This document shows, one piece after another, positions 1-8,187 of a DNA stretch of 64,000 bases. This DNA comes from Streptomyces sp. PCS3-D2. Lineage in GTDB: Bacteria; Actinomycetota; Actinomycetes; Streptomycetales; Streptomycetaceae. A model generated the notes under the pieces. The model was not told the DNA's origin. It saw only the letters and a program-made list of their open reading frames with translations, and searched no databases. Numbering within the stretch: the stretch's first letter is position 1; every line of letters begins with the position of its first letter. The stretch lies in assembly GCF_000612545.2 (NCBI RefSeq), contig NZ_CP097800.1, positions 1,426,001 through 1,490,000 on the forward strand, read 5' to 3'. The position numbers and the translations under genes are program-made.

Positions 1-30
1 GTTCTCCTGCGGGTCTGGCGGGTCAGGCTT

Positions 31-66
31 TTCCGTAATCCGGAAGTATTGTTCTGCTATACGGAA
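31..66. promoter_or_regulatory. Two tandem operator-like palindromes
   Basis: Two copies of the same imperfect dyad, TTCYG-N5-CGGAA, occupy 31-45 (TTCCG, TAATC, CGGAA) and 52-66 (TTCTG, CTATA, CGGAA). Their centres are 21 bp apart, two helical turns. The second is embedded in a longer dyad with TTGTT and AACAA outer arms. The pattern resembles operators of IclR-family regulators in Streptomyces (recalled, not checked). The nearest gene inside the window starts about 200 bp downstream, so the sites may instead serve a gene to the left of the window. Confidence 0.5.
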
Positions 67-264
67 CAAACTAAGCGGCGTCTTCTTCGGCGTCAAGGCG
101 GTGGAGGATCCTGGAAGCGGCCAAATGCCGCATCTCGCTCGACGACTTGTGCACATCACCGATCAGCCGACGGGAACGGGGCGGAAATGGCGTGCGCGCT
201 CGCCCCGGTGGTCGCCGGTGGTGGAGCATGGACCCACGCACGGCGACGGAGGGGGCCAGGGGTC

Positions 265-1095
265 ATGGCGGAAGCGGTACCGGTGCGCTGCCCGGCGTGC
301 CTGCGCGAGAACGGCTACATCGCGCCGGTCTTCCCCTGCGCCTGCGGCAGCCCGGTCGATGCGCCGCTCGACCTGTCGGTGCCACCGGAGCAGCTGACCC
401 ACCGCACCTGGTCGGACAGCTGGGTGACGGTGCGGTGCACGGCCTGCGGGCGGGACAGCGAGTGGCCGCAGCCCGAGCTGGGCTGCGGGTCGTGCGGCAC
501 GGTGGTCCGGCTTCCGGTGCACCCACCCGAAGCCGGGACGGTCCCCGGCGCCACGGCGGCCGCGGGATCCGCCACGGACCCCGCCCCCGGCCTCGCCCCT
601 CCGGGCCGCACCGCCACGGGGCGTAGCGCCACGGGGCGCCCAGCCGCCCCGCCGGGCATGGACCCGGACCCGGCGCACATACCGCCGCCTGCGACGGCCG
701 CCGTCCCGCGGCCCGCATTCCGCCCCGTGACCATCCGGACGGCCCGGGACGCGGTGGCCACCGCCGCGCTGTACCTGCGCTGGCTCGGCTTCCAGGACGT
801 ACGGCAGCCCGACGGGCGCCCGATCCCCTCGGCGGCGGTGGACCTGCGGGCGCCGGGGCTGGTGGCCCAGGTGGACCCGACCACCGCGCCGGCCGGACTG
901 CGGGCCGTGGAGTGCGTCTGGCTGAACGGGCTCACGGCCGCGGCGACCAGCGTCTACTTCTCGCTCGCCGGATACGCGGAGGACGCCCGCAGCCGCGCGG
1001 ACGAGCTCGGCATACCGCTGTTCGTCATGGACCTCACCGGGATGCCGCAGCCGGTCAACGACCCGGCGGACGCGCTGGTCCGCTCAGGGGCGTAG
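265..1095 (+). CDS. Zinc-ribbon protein with restriction-endonuclease-like C-terminal domain
   Basis: This 276-aa protein has two or three N-terminal CxxC pairs (CPACL, CACG, CTACG, CGSCG; roughly residues 9-75), read as zinc ribbons. A Pro/Gly/Ala-rich linker (about 80-150) follows, then a compact domain (about 155-270). That domain begins with a helix containing ALYLRWLGFQDV and continues with AAVDLRAPGLVAQVD and an ECVWL strand. The layout recalls Mrr-like restriction-endonuclease folds, with D in VDLRAP and Q-x-D where QxK is usual, so nuclease activity is uncertain. The start is the ATG at 265: upstream in-frame sequence is not protein-like, and a G-rich Shine-Dalgarno stretch precedes it. 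Function unknown. Confidence 0.75.
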   Translation: MAEAVPVRCPACLRENGYIAPVFPCACGSPVDAPLDLSVPPEQLTHRTWSDSWVTVRCTACGRDSEWPQPELGCGSCGTVVRLPVHPPEAGTVPGATAAAGSATDPAPGLAPPGRTATGRSATGRPAAPPGMDPDPAHIPPPATAAVPRPAFRPVTIRTARDAVATAALYLRWLGFQDVRQPDGRPIPSAAVDLRAPGLVAQVDPTTAPAGLRAVECVWLNGLTAAATSVYFSLAGYAEDARSRADELGIPLFVMDLTGMPQPVNDPADALVRSGA

Positions 1096-1149
1096 CGGCC
1101 GACCCCTTAGGCTCGGGGCGTTACCTGCCGACTGGCCGAGGAGAGTCCC

Positions 1150-1638
1150 GTGAGCCTGTACGACATCCCGCTGACCACCCTGTCCGACGAACCCACGAGC
1201 CTGGCCGCGCACAAGGGCAAGGCGATCCTCCTGGTGAACACCGCGTCGCAGTGCGGGCTCACCCCGCAGTACTCGGGCCTGGCCCGCCTGCAGTTCGCGT
1301 ACGAGCAGAAGGGCTTCACGGTCATCGGCGTGCCCTGCAACCAGTTCGGCGGGCAGGAGCCCGGCAACGCCGAGGACATCCAGACCTTCTGCGCGGCCGG
1401 CTTCGGTGTCACCTTCCCGATGCTGGAGAAGTCCGAGGTCAACGGCGAGAACCGGCACCCCCTCTACCAGGAGCTGGTGAAGACCCCCGACGCGGACGGC
1501 GAGGCGGGGGACATCCAGTGGAACTTCGAGAAGTTCCTCATCTCCCCCGCCGGCGAGGTCGTGGCACGCTTCCGTCCGCGCACCGAACCGGAGTCCCCCG
1601 AGGTCATCGCCGCGATCGAGGCGCACCTGCCCGCGTAG
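1150..1638 (+). CDS. Glutathione peroxidase family thiol peroxidase
   Basis: This 162-aa cytoplasmic peroxidase reduces hydroperoxides; actinobacterial members usually take electrons from thioredoxin or mycothiol-linked systems rather than glutathione. The family signatures are clear: NTASQCGLTPQY with peroxidatic Cys35 (cysteine, not selenocysteine), PCNQFGGQEP supplying the catalytic Gln, and WNFEKFL supplying Trp and Asn, so the catalytic tetrad is complete. The length is normal for the family. The GTG start at 1150 follows GAGGAGA with 6-bp spacing. It stands alone, convergent with the acyl-CoA synthetase gene. The 189-bp space between them has several copies of CGTACGG but no convincing terminator. 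Confidence 0.95.
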   Translation: MSLYDIPLTTLSDEPTSLAAHKGKAILLVNTASQCGLTPQYSGLARLQFAYEQKGFTVIGVPCNQFGGQEPGNAEDIQTFCAAGFGVTFPMLEKSEVNGENRHPLYQELVKTPDADGEAGDIQWNFEKFLISPAGEVVARFRPRTEPESPEVIAAIEAHLPA

Positions 1639-1827
1639 CCCGCATGGCCCGCGCCTCCCGCACAGCCGGCCGGCCCGCCGGGGTACCCGCGTACGGGACC
1701 CCGCCCTCCGGGCCCTCGCGTACCGTCGCGTACGGGCTCGCGCACAGGGCCGCGTACGGGCGCTCGCGCAGGGCCCGGGGGCGCCGCACCGCCCGGCCGG
1801 GCCCGGCCACCCCCGCCGCCCGGCGGC

Positions 1828-3543
1828 TCAGCCCAGGTCGGCCTCGCGGTACTCCGCCACCGAGCCCGCCGCCGTGAGTTCCCGCAGCTCGACCCGCCGG
1901 ATCTTGCCGGACACGGTCTTCGGGAGCTCGCCGAACTCGATGCACCGGATCCTCTTGTACGGGGACAGCACGGCGCGGGAGTGCTCGAACAGCACCCAGG
2001 CGGTCTCCGGCCCCGGCTCCCAGCCGCCCGCGAGGGTGACGTACGCCTTCGGGACGGCCAGCCGCAGCTCGTCCGGGGCCGGGACGACGGCGGCCTCGGC
2101 GACCGCCGCGTGCTCCAGCAGCGCGCTCTCCAGCTCGAACGGGCTGATCTTGTAGTCGGAGGCCTTGAAGACGTCGTCGGAGCGCCCGACGTAGGTGAGG
2201 TATCCGTCGACGTCCCGGGCGGCGATGTCGCCGGTCCGGTACAGCCCGTCCGCCATGGCCTCCGCGGTGCGCTCGGGGTCGTCGCGGTAGCCGGTCATCA
2301 CCCCGGCGGGGCGGGCCCGCAGGTCCACGCACAGCTCGCCCTCGTCGGGGGATTCCTTGCCGGTGACCGGGTCCAGCAGGACGATCCCGTAACCGGGCGC
2401 CGGGCGGCCCATGGAACCGGGCTTGACCGGAGCGCCGGGGAAGTTGCCCACCTGGAGCGTGGTCTCGGTCTGGCCGAAACCGTCGCGGATGGTGACGCCC
2501 CAGGCCTCCCGGACCTTCTCGATGACCTCGGGATTGAGCGGCTCGCCGGCGGCGACGGCCTCCCGCGGAGGCCGGGCCAGCCGGGTGAGGTCGGACTGGA
2601 TCAGCATCCGCCACACGGTGGGCGGGGCGCAGAAGGTGGTCACCCCGTGCCGGTCCATCTCGGCCATCAGGCGTTCGGCGTCGAAGCGGGCGTAGTTGTG
2701 CACGAAGACGGTGGCGCCGGCGTTCCAGGGGGCGAAGAGGTTGGACCAGGCGTGCTTGGCCCAGCCGGGCGAGGCGATGTTGAGGTGCACGTCGCCGGGG
2801 CGCAGTCCGAGCCAGTACATGGTGGACAGGTGCCCGATGGGGTACGAGGCGTGGGTGTGCTCCACGAGTTTGGGGCGGTCGGTGGTGCCGGAGGTGAAGT
2901 AGAGCATCAGGGGGTCGGTGGCGAGGGTCTCCCCGTCGGGGACGAAACCGCCCTCGGCTCCCGGGGCGTCGGCGGCGGCCGTGGCGTCGGCCAGCGACAG
3001 CCAGCCGGCGGGGATCCGCTCCCGGCCACCGGCGGCGATCCGGGTGTAGCCGCCGGGCACGTCGTCGAACTTGGCCGTGTCCTCGGCGCGCGCGACGACG
3101 TGGCGCACGTGGCCGCGCTCGACCCGGTCGCGCAGGTCGGCCGCGCCGAGGAGGGGGGTGGCGGGGATGACGACGGCGCGCAGCTTCATCGCGCCGAGCA
3201 TCACCTCCCACAGCTCGCGCTGGTTGCCGAGCATGACGAGGATCCGGTCGCCCGGTACGACACCGCGGGCGCGCAGCCAGTTGGCGGTCGCGTCGGAGAG
3301 CGCGGAGAGCTGCGCGAAGGAGAGGGCCTCGCTGCTGCCGTCCTCCTCGACGATGCGCAGGGCGTCGGCGTCGTTGCCGGCGGCGATGTGGTCGAACCAG
3401 TCGAGGGCCCAGTTGAAGCGGTGGGGGCGGGGCCAGGTGAATCCGGTGTGGGCGGCTTCGTAGTCGCCGCGTCGCTCCAGCAGGAAGTCCCGCGCGGCGA
3501 GGAACTGGGCGGTGGCGCTGCTGCGGGCACTTTCGATCGTCAT
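1828..3543 (-). CDS. AMP-forming acyl-CoA synthetase (ACSM/acetyl-CoA synthetase-like)
   Basis: This 571-aa member of the ANL adenylating family activates a carboxylic acid to acyl-AMP and transfers it to CoA. The core motifs are YFTSGTTDRPK (phosphate loop, with D where G is usual), DGFGQTET, YRTGDIA and the C-terminal KTVSGKIRR, whose Lys catalyses adenylation. The order and length fit medium-chain or aromatic acyl-CoA synthetases; the substrate cannot be read from sequence. The ATG at 3543 gives a normal N-terminus. It lies 107 bp downstream of the winged-helix gene on the same strand, so co-transcription is possible. No regulator is adjacent. Confidence 0.9.
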   Translation of the reverse strand: MTIESARSSATAQFLAARDFLLERRGDYEAAHTGFTWPRPHRFNWALDWFDHIAAGNDADALRIVEEDGSSEALSFAQLSALSDATANWLRARGVVPGDRILVMLGNQRELWEVMLGAMKLRAVVIPATPLLGAADLRDRVERGHVRHVVARAEDTAKFDDVPGGYTRIAAGGRERIPAGWLSLADATAAADAPGAEGGFVPDGETLATDPLMLYFTSGTTDRPKLVEHTHASYPIGHLSTMYWLGLRPGDVHLNIASPGWAKHAWSNLFAPWNAGATVFVHNYARFDAERLMAEMDRHGVTTFCAPPTVWRMLIQSDLTRLARPPREAVAAGEPLNPEVIEKVREAWGVTIRDGFGQTETTLQVGNFPGAPVKPGSMGRPAPGYGIVLLDPVTGKESPDEGELCVDLRARPAGVMTGYRDDPERTAEAMADGLYRTGDIAARDVDGYLTYVGRSDDVFKASDYKISPFELESALLEHAAVAEAAVVPAPDELRLAVPKAYVTLAGGWEPGPETAWVLFEHSRAVLSPYKRIRCIEFGELPKTVSGKIRRVELRELTAAGSVAEYREADLG

Positions 3544-3650
3544 GGCAGGTATCGTGCCGCGTTCGCCGTACCGACCACCAGGGCCGCGTCAGCCGCGAGT
3601 TGACCGCCTGCCGTACGTCGGCCACGCCTCGGGCACGCGTCGGCGGCGGC

Positions 3651-4769
3651 TCAGTGGCGGATCGGCGCGAACCGTACGGCCGGGGCGGGCCGGCCGGTCC
3701 CCCCGGGCGGCGCGCCCATGTCGGCGATCAGCTTCTCCCCCTCGGCGACGATCTCCTGCTCGGCCGCCTTCGGTACGCTGCCGAACAGTTCGACGGTGAG
3801 CGCCGCGCCCTCCAGCCTCCACAGGCCGGCGAGGAACCCGTCCACGAGCAGGGTGCAGTGGGCCTGGTTCCCGGTCCAGCTGCGCCCCTTGACCTCGGGG
3901 GCGACCAGGCGGGTGCGGTCGGCGTGCGAGAGCAGGAGGTTGTCGAACTCCGGGAGGAAGCGTGGCGGCGCCGGGGTGTCGGCGCCGGGCCGGGGCGCGT
4001 CGGGCAGGTCGAAGAGCTCCACACGCCTCTCGTCGCGGAAGACCGCCAGTCCCGGCCGCAGCCGCTCGAAGGCCTCGCGCAACCGGGTCAGCCCGGCCCA
4101 GGTCTGCATGTCCTTGACGGAGGCGGGCCCGAAGGCGGCGAGGTAGCGCAGCACGAGGTCGTCCACGGGCTGAGCGGCCCCGGCGGGCCGGCCGAGCCAG
4201 TTCTCGACGGTGGTGAGCCGTACCTGGCCGCTGCGTCCCCACACCCCGCGGGGCGTGACCTGGACCAGAGGCAGCCGGCAGCGCGCCGCGACGGACAGGG
4301 ACTGCGGGTCGGCGCCGGGCCATTCCTCCAGCAGGTCCGCGCGGATCTCGGCCATGGTGCGCGGCGCGCTGTCGACGAAGGCCCGTGCCCGGTCGGCCAG
4401 CCGGTCCAGGTCCACCCCGGCGAGGCCCTTGCGGAAGTGGTCGATCTCGCGGTCACGGGCGGGCTGGACGAGCGGGCGCAGGGTGAGGGCGTCGTACGCG
4501 GTGTGGGTGTGGATGGTGGAGCGCATGGTGACCATCCGGACCACCTCACGGGACTCCATCAGCCCGGCCAGTTCGGCGGGCTCGAAGCGGGCGAGCCGGG
4601 CGTGCAGCTGGAAGTAGGGCGGTCTGACGTTCTGTGCCTGCAGCCCGAGCAGGTGGGTGACGGCGTCCCGCGCGGACAGCTCGGCACGGCTCAGCAGCAG
4701 CTGGCGGGCGAGCGTGGCACGGTTCAGTGCGCGGGTGTCGAGTACGGGAGGTGTCGTCCTGGAGGCCAT
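3651..4769 (-). CDS. AlkZ/YcaQ-like winged-helix DNA glycosylase family protein
   Basis: This 372-aa protein belongs to the HTH_42 winged-helix superfamily, whose studied members AlkZ and YcaQ unhook alkylated bases and DNA crosslinks. The N-terminal region contains LLGLQAQNVRPPY. Gln44-Ala45-Gln46 matches the catalytic QxQ motif of AlkZ-type enzymes, which supports a glycosylase rather than a transcription factor. Conserved tryptophan/arginine segments such as VRMVTMRSTIH follow. It does not adjoin an obvious alkylating natural-product cluster, so a housekeeping repair role is more likely than self-resistance. The ATG at 4769 is preceded by about 960 bp without a sure gene. Confidence 0.85.
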   Translation of the reverse strand: MASRTTPPVLDTRALNRATLARQLLLSRAELSARDAVTHLLGLQAQNVRPPYFQLHARLARFEPAELAGLMESREVVRMVTMRSTIHTHTAYDALTLRPLVQPARDREIDHFRKGLAGVDLDRLADRARAFVDSAPRTMAEIRADLLEEWPGADPQSLSVAARCRLPLVQVTPRGVWGRSGQVRLTTVENWLGRPAGAAQPVDDLVLRYLAAFGPASVKDMQTWAGLTRLREAFERLRPGLAVFRDERRVELFDLPDAPRPGADTPAPPRFLPEFDNLLLSHADRTRLVAPEVKGRSWTGNQAHCTLLVDGFLAGLWRLEGAALTVELFGSVPKAAEQEIVAEGEKLIADMGAPPGGTGRPAPAVRFAPIRH

Positions 4770-5732
4770 GGCAGCAAGCTATCCGCCCTTGCGGACAGGA
4801 AGTGTCCGCAACTCGGCACCGGAATCTCGGCCTGAATCCCGACCACGCCGGAACCCGGCCCCCATTCCCCACCAGCGAAGGCATCGGAACGTCCTGCCTC
4901 CACCATGAGCACCCCGGAGGGCGAGGCCGGTGCCCCCCTCGTCCCCACCGGCCTCGACCGGCACCGCCGGAGCCCCGGCGGGAGCGTCGAGCTGTTCCTC
5001 GACGTCCGCGTCGGCGAGCGGCCCGGAGTACCGGACCGCACGATGACCGACCGCCGCGCCCCGACCGGCGACGATTCGACTTCGGAGGCCGGATTGGCTG
5101 GAAAGAATCCGGGGAGAATGCACATCCCGACCCCACAGGGATTCGAATGACCCCGCGCGCGGATTTCGCCCGGTTATGCGAATATCCGGGAACCAGGCGA
5201 CCGGATTCAGGCCACCTGAGCTGATTGAGCCTTGTTCGAGCCCCGCCTGGGCCGATGCGGCCGAGCCACACCTCCCCATTCGACGCAAAAGCCCAACACG
5301 CTCCCGCCACCAATGAACTGGACGCCGTGGCCACGTCGCCGCCACCTCCCGATGGCGCCCGCCCGAGCTTCGATTGACGGCCTCTCGGATTGATGTGAGG
5401 GATTGCCGCTCCTCTCGTGAAGAAGTGCTTGACGGATCAACGGAGAGAGGGGCGGCCGATGGGAGATGCGGGCTCGAAAGGCCCATGTCAACCTGCTCCC
5501 GTCACAGCCGGGTTGGGCGGATGCGGCACCATGGCAGGCGTCCGATGGGGCGGAGATCCGGTGATAGCATCCCCACATCTGTGATCTTGATCCGTTTTTA
5601 CGCAGATACTGATTGTGATCGGCGTCACGTTCTCTGCATAACAGCAGGTGAACTGTGCTGATCAGCTGTGTTGCGGGGCCTCGCGAGGTGTATCTGCAGC
5701 CGTCCGCATGTCATGCGCCGGGAAAGGTTTCC
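4770..5732. other. 963-bp intergenic region upstream of the conservon
   Basis: No gene is convincing here on either strand apart from one weak short ORF (4905-5150). The right two thirds, about 5100-5730, are visibly richer in A+T than the flanks and lack the codon-position GC pattern of coding DNA. This fits a long regulatory leader for the conservon. A TAGCAT hexamer at 5565-5570 and TTGACG at 5374-5379 are possible promoter pieces, but neither has a well-spaced partner. Confidence 0.5.
4905..5150 (+). CDS. Doubtful 81-aa ORF
   Basis: The ORF runs from ATG 4905 to TGA 5150. The first two thirds have GC-rich third codon positions, but the bias collapses after residue 55 and no Shine-Dalgarno sequence precedes the ATG. 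The product is polar, with no motif, signal peptide or membrane segment. It could be the decayed 5' part of a gene or a chance frame. Listed for completeness only. Confidence 0.2.
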   Translation: MSTPEGEAGAPLVPTGLDRHRRSPGGSVELFLDVRVGERPGVPDRTMTDRRAPTGDDSTSEAGLAGKNPGRMHIPTPQGFE

Positions 5733-6956
5733 ATGAATCGAGACGCACTTGTGTGGTGCCTGGTTGCGGTGGCGGCGATATCCGTCGCCGCGGTCGTGGC
5801 ACTCGTCGCCCGCAACAGAGCGCTGGAGGCGAAGAAGGAGCACACCGAGACCGACCTGAGGCAGCAGCTGCTCGCGGTGGACAACCACCTGCACTCCTCA
5901 CGCGCCGAGCTGCAGGCCTTCCGGCACGAGCAGGACGCCGCGATCCGCGAGGCCAAGGAAGCGGCGGAGGAGAACACCAAGTCCGTCCTCAAGGGCGCCG
6001 CGAGTCTCCTGCAGAGCCTCGCCGCCGAGCAGACGACGCTGCTGGACGCGATCCAGCGTAAGTACGGTGGACACGCCGTCCTCAGCGACCTGTTGGACGT
6101 CAACCACGCCAACGCCCAGATGGCGCGCAAGGCCCAGGGCATCGCCGTCATGTGCGGTGCGCCGCTCGGCCGGCGCAACCGGCCCGCCAGCGTCTACGAC
6201 GTGGTGCGCAGCGCTCAGGGCCAGATCCGCAACTTCCACCGGGTCGCGATCATGCAGCAGACCGGTCTCGCCCTCAAGGCGTCCGCGGTCGCGCCCGTCG
6301 CGCTCGCCGTGGCGGAACTGCTCGACAACGCCGCCAGCTTCTCGCAGCACGACGCGCCGATCGAAGTGACGTTCCAGCGCGTCCAGAACAACCTGTGCAT
6401 CGTCATCGACGACGCCGGCGTCAGCATGAACGACGAGGACCGGCAGCGGGCGACCGCGCTGCTCTCCGGAGAAGTGACACCCCGACTGTCGCAGCTCGGC
6501 ACCCAGCCCAAGTTCGGCTTCCCCGTCATCGGACTGATCGCACGTCAGCACGGCTTCAAGGTGGACGTCACCGGAGTCTCCCGGTACGGCGGCGTCAGGG
6601 CCGTCGTCCTCTTGCCCGAGGAGCTGTGGACCATGGAGGAGATACCGGCCGTCCAGGAGGCTCCGGTCAGCAACATCCGGCGCACCTCCGAGAATCGGCC
6701 CCAGGGTGCGCCTCAGAGCATGCCGCAGAGCGCCCCGACGCGCACGATGCACGGTCTGCCCAAGCGCGGCGCGCGCCAGGCGCCCATCGCCAGTGTCCCC
6801 GATCCCGACCCCCGCCCCGACACCAGCTGGGCGGCGCCACGGAGCCCGGAAGAGACGGGCCGCGCTTCCGGGCGCAGCTTGGGGGCCTTCCAGCGCGGCA
6901 CGCTCTCCGGCCGCAAACTTGACCCCACCTCGTTCGAAGGGCCCGAAAACGCATGA
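5733..6956 (+). CDS. cvnA: Conservon sensor-kinase-like ATPase CvnA
   Basis: This 407-aa protein is the first member of a conservon, the cvnABCD system that in Streptomyces forms a membrane-associated complex likened to eukaryotic G-protein coupled signalling. It has one N-terminal membrane segment (about residues 7-26), a predicted coiled coil (about 28-100) and a HATPase domain (about 165-300) with the N-box ELLDNAASFS and IDDAG. No periplasmic sensor domain is visible, so input is probably intracellular or at the membrane. A disordered Pro/Arg-rich tail (about 310-407) follows. The ATG at 5733 is preceded by GGAAAGG; the next gene overlaps its stop by 4 bp. Confidence 0.92.
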   Translation: MNRDALVWCLVAVAAISVAAVVALVARNRALEAKKEHTETDLRQQLLAVDNHLHSSRAELQAFRHEQDAAIREAKEAAEENTKSVLKGAASLLQSLAAEQTTLLDAIQRKYGGHAVLSDLLDVNHANAQMARKAQGIAVMCGAPLGRRNRPASVYDVVRSAQGQIRNFHRVAIMQQTGLALKASAVAPVALAVAELLDNAASFSQHDAPIEVTFQRVQNNLCIVIDDAGVSMNDEDRQRATALLSGEVTPRLSQLGTQPKFGFPVIGLIARQHGFKVDVTGVSRYGGVRAVVLLPEELWTMEEIPAVQEAPVSNIRRTSENRPQGAPQSMPQSAPTRTMHGLPKRGARQAPIASVPDPDPRPDTSWAAPRSPEETGRASGRSLGAFQRGTLSGRKLDPTSFEGPENA

Positions 6957-7795
6957 CCGCAGACCTGTCGTGGATGCTAGAGGACATCGTGGACAACGTG
7001 CCCCGGGCACGTCACGCCGTCCTGCTGTCCGCGGACGGCCTCCCTCGCGGTGCGACGGAAGGCCTGGCCGAGAACGATGTACGCACCATCTCCGCCGCCA
7101 TGGCCGGAATGCAGTCGCTCAGCCGGGCGACGGCCCACTTCGCCGGACCGGGAAACGACCGGCAGTGGAACCAGACCATCATCGAGTTCTCGCACGGCTG
7201 GAACTTCCTGATCGGGGCGGGGCAGGGCTCGTACCTCGCCGCCGCGGCAGCGCCTGATGTGGACATGCAGCAGATCTCCTTCCGCATGCACCGCCTCGTG
7301 GCCCGGCTGGGCAACAACCTCACCTCGCCGCCGCGGGTGGGCCACGAGGACGCCGGAGGGGCGCGGGGAAACGAGCCCCGGCAGCAGAGCCCCGGTGACG
7401 CGAAGTTCGTCCTCGGCGAGCTCGACCGGGTGGTGTCCGAGGTCAAGGGCGCCCGACACGCGGTGCTGCTGGGGTCGGACGGTCTTCCCCGCGGGGCCAC
7501 CACCGGGATGAGCCGCGATCTGGCGGACACCATCTCCGCGGCCATGACGGGCATCCACGCCTACAGCCGGGTCACCGCCCAGTTCGCGGGGGCCGCCGAG
7601 GACGCGCAATGGCGTCAGACGGTCATCGAGTTCCAGCACGGCTGGATCTTCCTGCTGGCCGCCGGCCCCGACGCCTTCCTGGCGGCCGCCGCCGAACAGG
7701 TCTGTGACATTGAGGAGTTCACCACCCGGCTGCACTCGGTGGTTCCCCGACTGACCGCGACGGCGACACCGGCGAAGGGGACAGGACATGCCTGA
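6953..7795 (+). CDS. cvnB: CvnB with two tandem Roadblock/LC7 domains
   Basis: This 280-aa protein corresponds to CvnB, the Roadblock/LC7 partner that bridges the kinase-like CvnA and the GTPase CvnD. Ordinary CvnB proteins are about 130-150 aa. Here two full copies are fused: residues about 5-120 and 150-265. Paired motifs are ARHAVLLSADGLPRGAT and ARHAVLLGSDGLPRGAT, then TIIEFSHGWNFL and TVIEFQHGWIFL. A polar linker joins them. The copies have diverged, so the duplication is not recent. The fusion may act as a built-in Roadblock dimer. It overlaps cvnA by 4 bp and cvnC by 8 bp. Confidence 0.92.
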   Translation: MTADLSWMLEDIVDNVPRARHAVLLSADGLPRGATEGLAENDVRTISAAMAGMQSLSRATAHFAGPGNDRQWNQTIIEFSHGWNFLIGAGQGSYLAAAAAPDVDMQQISFRMHRLVARLGNNLTSPPRVGHEDAGGARGNEPRQQSPGDAKFVLGELDRVVSEVKGARHAVLLGSDGLPRGATTGMSRDLADTISAAMTGIHAYSRVTAQFAGAAEDAQWRQTVIEFQHGWIFLLAAGPDAFLAAAAEQVCDIEEFTTRLHSVVPRLTATATPAKGTGHA

Positions 7796-8183
7796 GTGGT
7801 CCGGACACGACGAAGAACTGGAACTGACGTCTCCGTTAGTGCCCCTCTTCGTGATCACGAACGGACGAGCGCTGCCCCCGGACCACGAGTACGAGCACAC
7901 GACGCTCGTGACAGCGACGGGGGCGGAGAACGGACAGGTCGCGGCACGCATGCTGTCGCCGGAAGCGGGGCGGGTCATGGACCTGGTCGCGGATGGATTC
8001 CTGTCCGTGGCCGAGGTGGCGGGGCACACGCACCTGCCCCTGGGCGTCGTCCGCATCCTGCTGGCGCAGTTGGAGGAAGACGGCCTCATCCTCGCGAGGT
8101 CACCGATACCGCGCGCCGAACGTGTCGACAGAGAACTGGTCAGCGCCGTGCTCGAAGGCCTGAAGAATCGATTCGGAGCGTAA
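7788..8183 (+). CDS. cvnC: Conservon DUF742 protein CvnC, with a TTA codon
   Basis: This 131-aa DUF742 protein is the third conservon component and has a winged-helix-like core (about residues 55-115: LSPEAGRVMDLVADG, then SVAEVAGHTHLPLGVVRILL). Such proteins are thought to link CvnB and CvnD; their biochemistry is little known. Leu17 is encoded by TTA (7836-7838), the codon read by the bldA tRNA, so the protein should be made efficiently only when bldA is active. It overlaps cvnB by 8 bp and ends 4 bp before cvnD, so it is part of a coupled operon. Confidence 0.92.
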   Translation: MPEWSGHDEELELTSPLVPLFVITNGRALPPDHEYEHTTLVTATGAENGQVAARMLSPEAGRVMDLVADGFLSVAEVAGHTHLPLGVVRILLAQLEEDGLILARSPIPRAERVDRELVSAVLEGLKNRFGA

Positions 8184-8187
8184 ACGC

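Noticed and set aside
1660-1800. Repeated CGTACGG motifs between two convergent genes
   Set aside because: The short palindromic GTAC-type motif is common in this GC-rich DNA and spacing is irregular; no hairpin or array structure emerges.
5120-5150. GATTCGAAT resembling a tRNA T-loop or attachment-site remnant
   Set aside because: No acceptor stem, anticodon arm or CCA context fits on either strand.
7697-7715. TGTGACA in cvnB as a further SigJ promoter
   Set aside because: It is inside coding sequence without a properly spaced -10 element or a downstream antisense gene.
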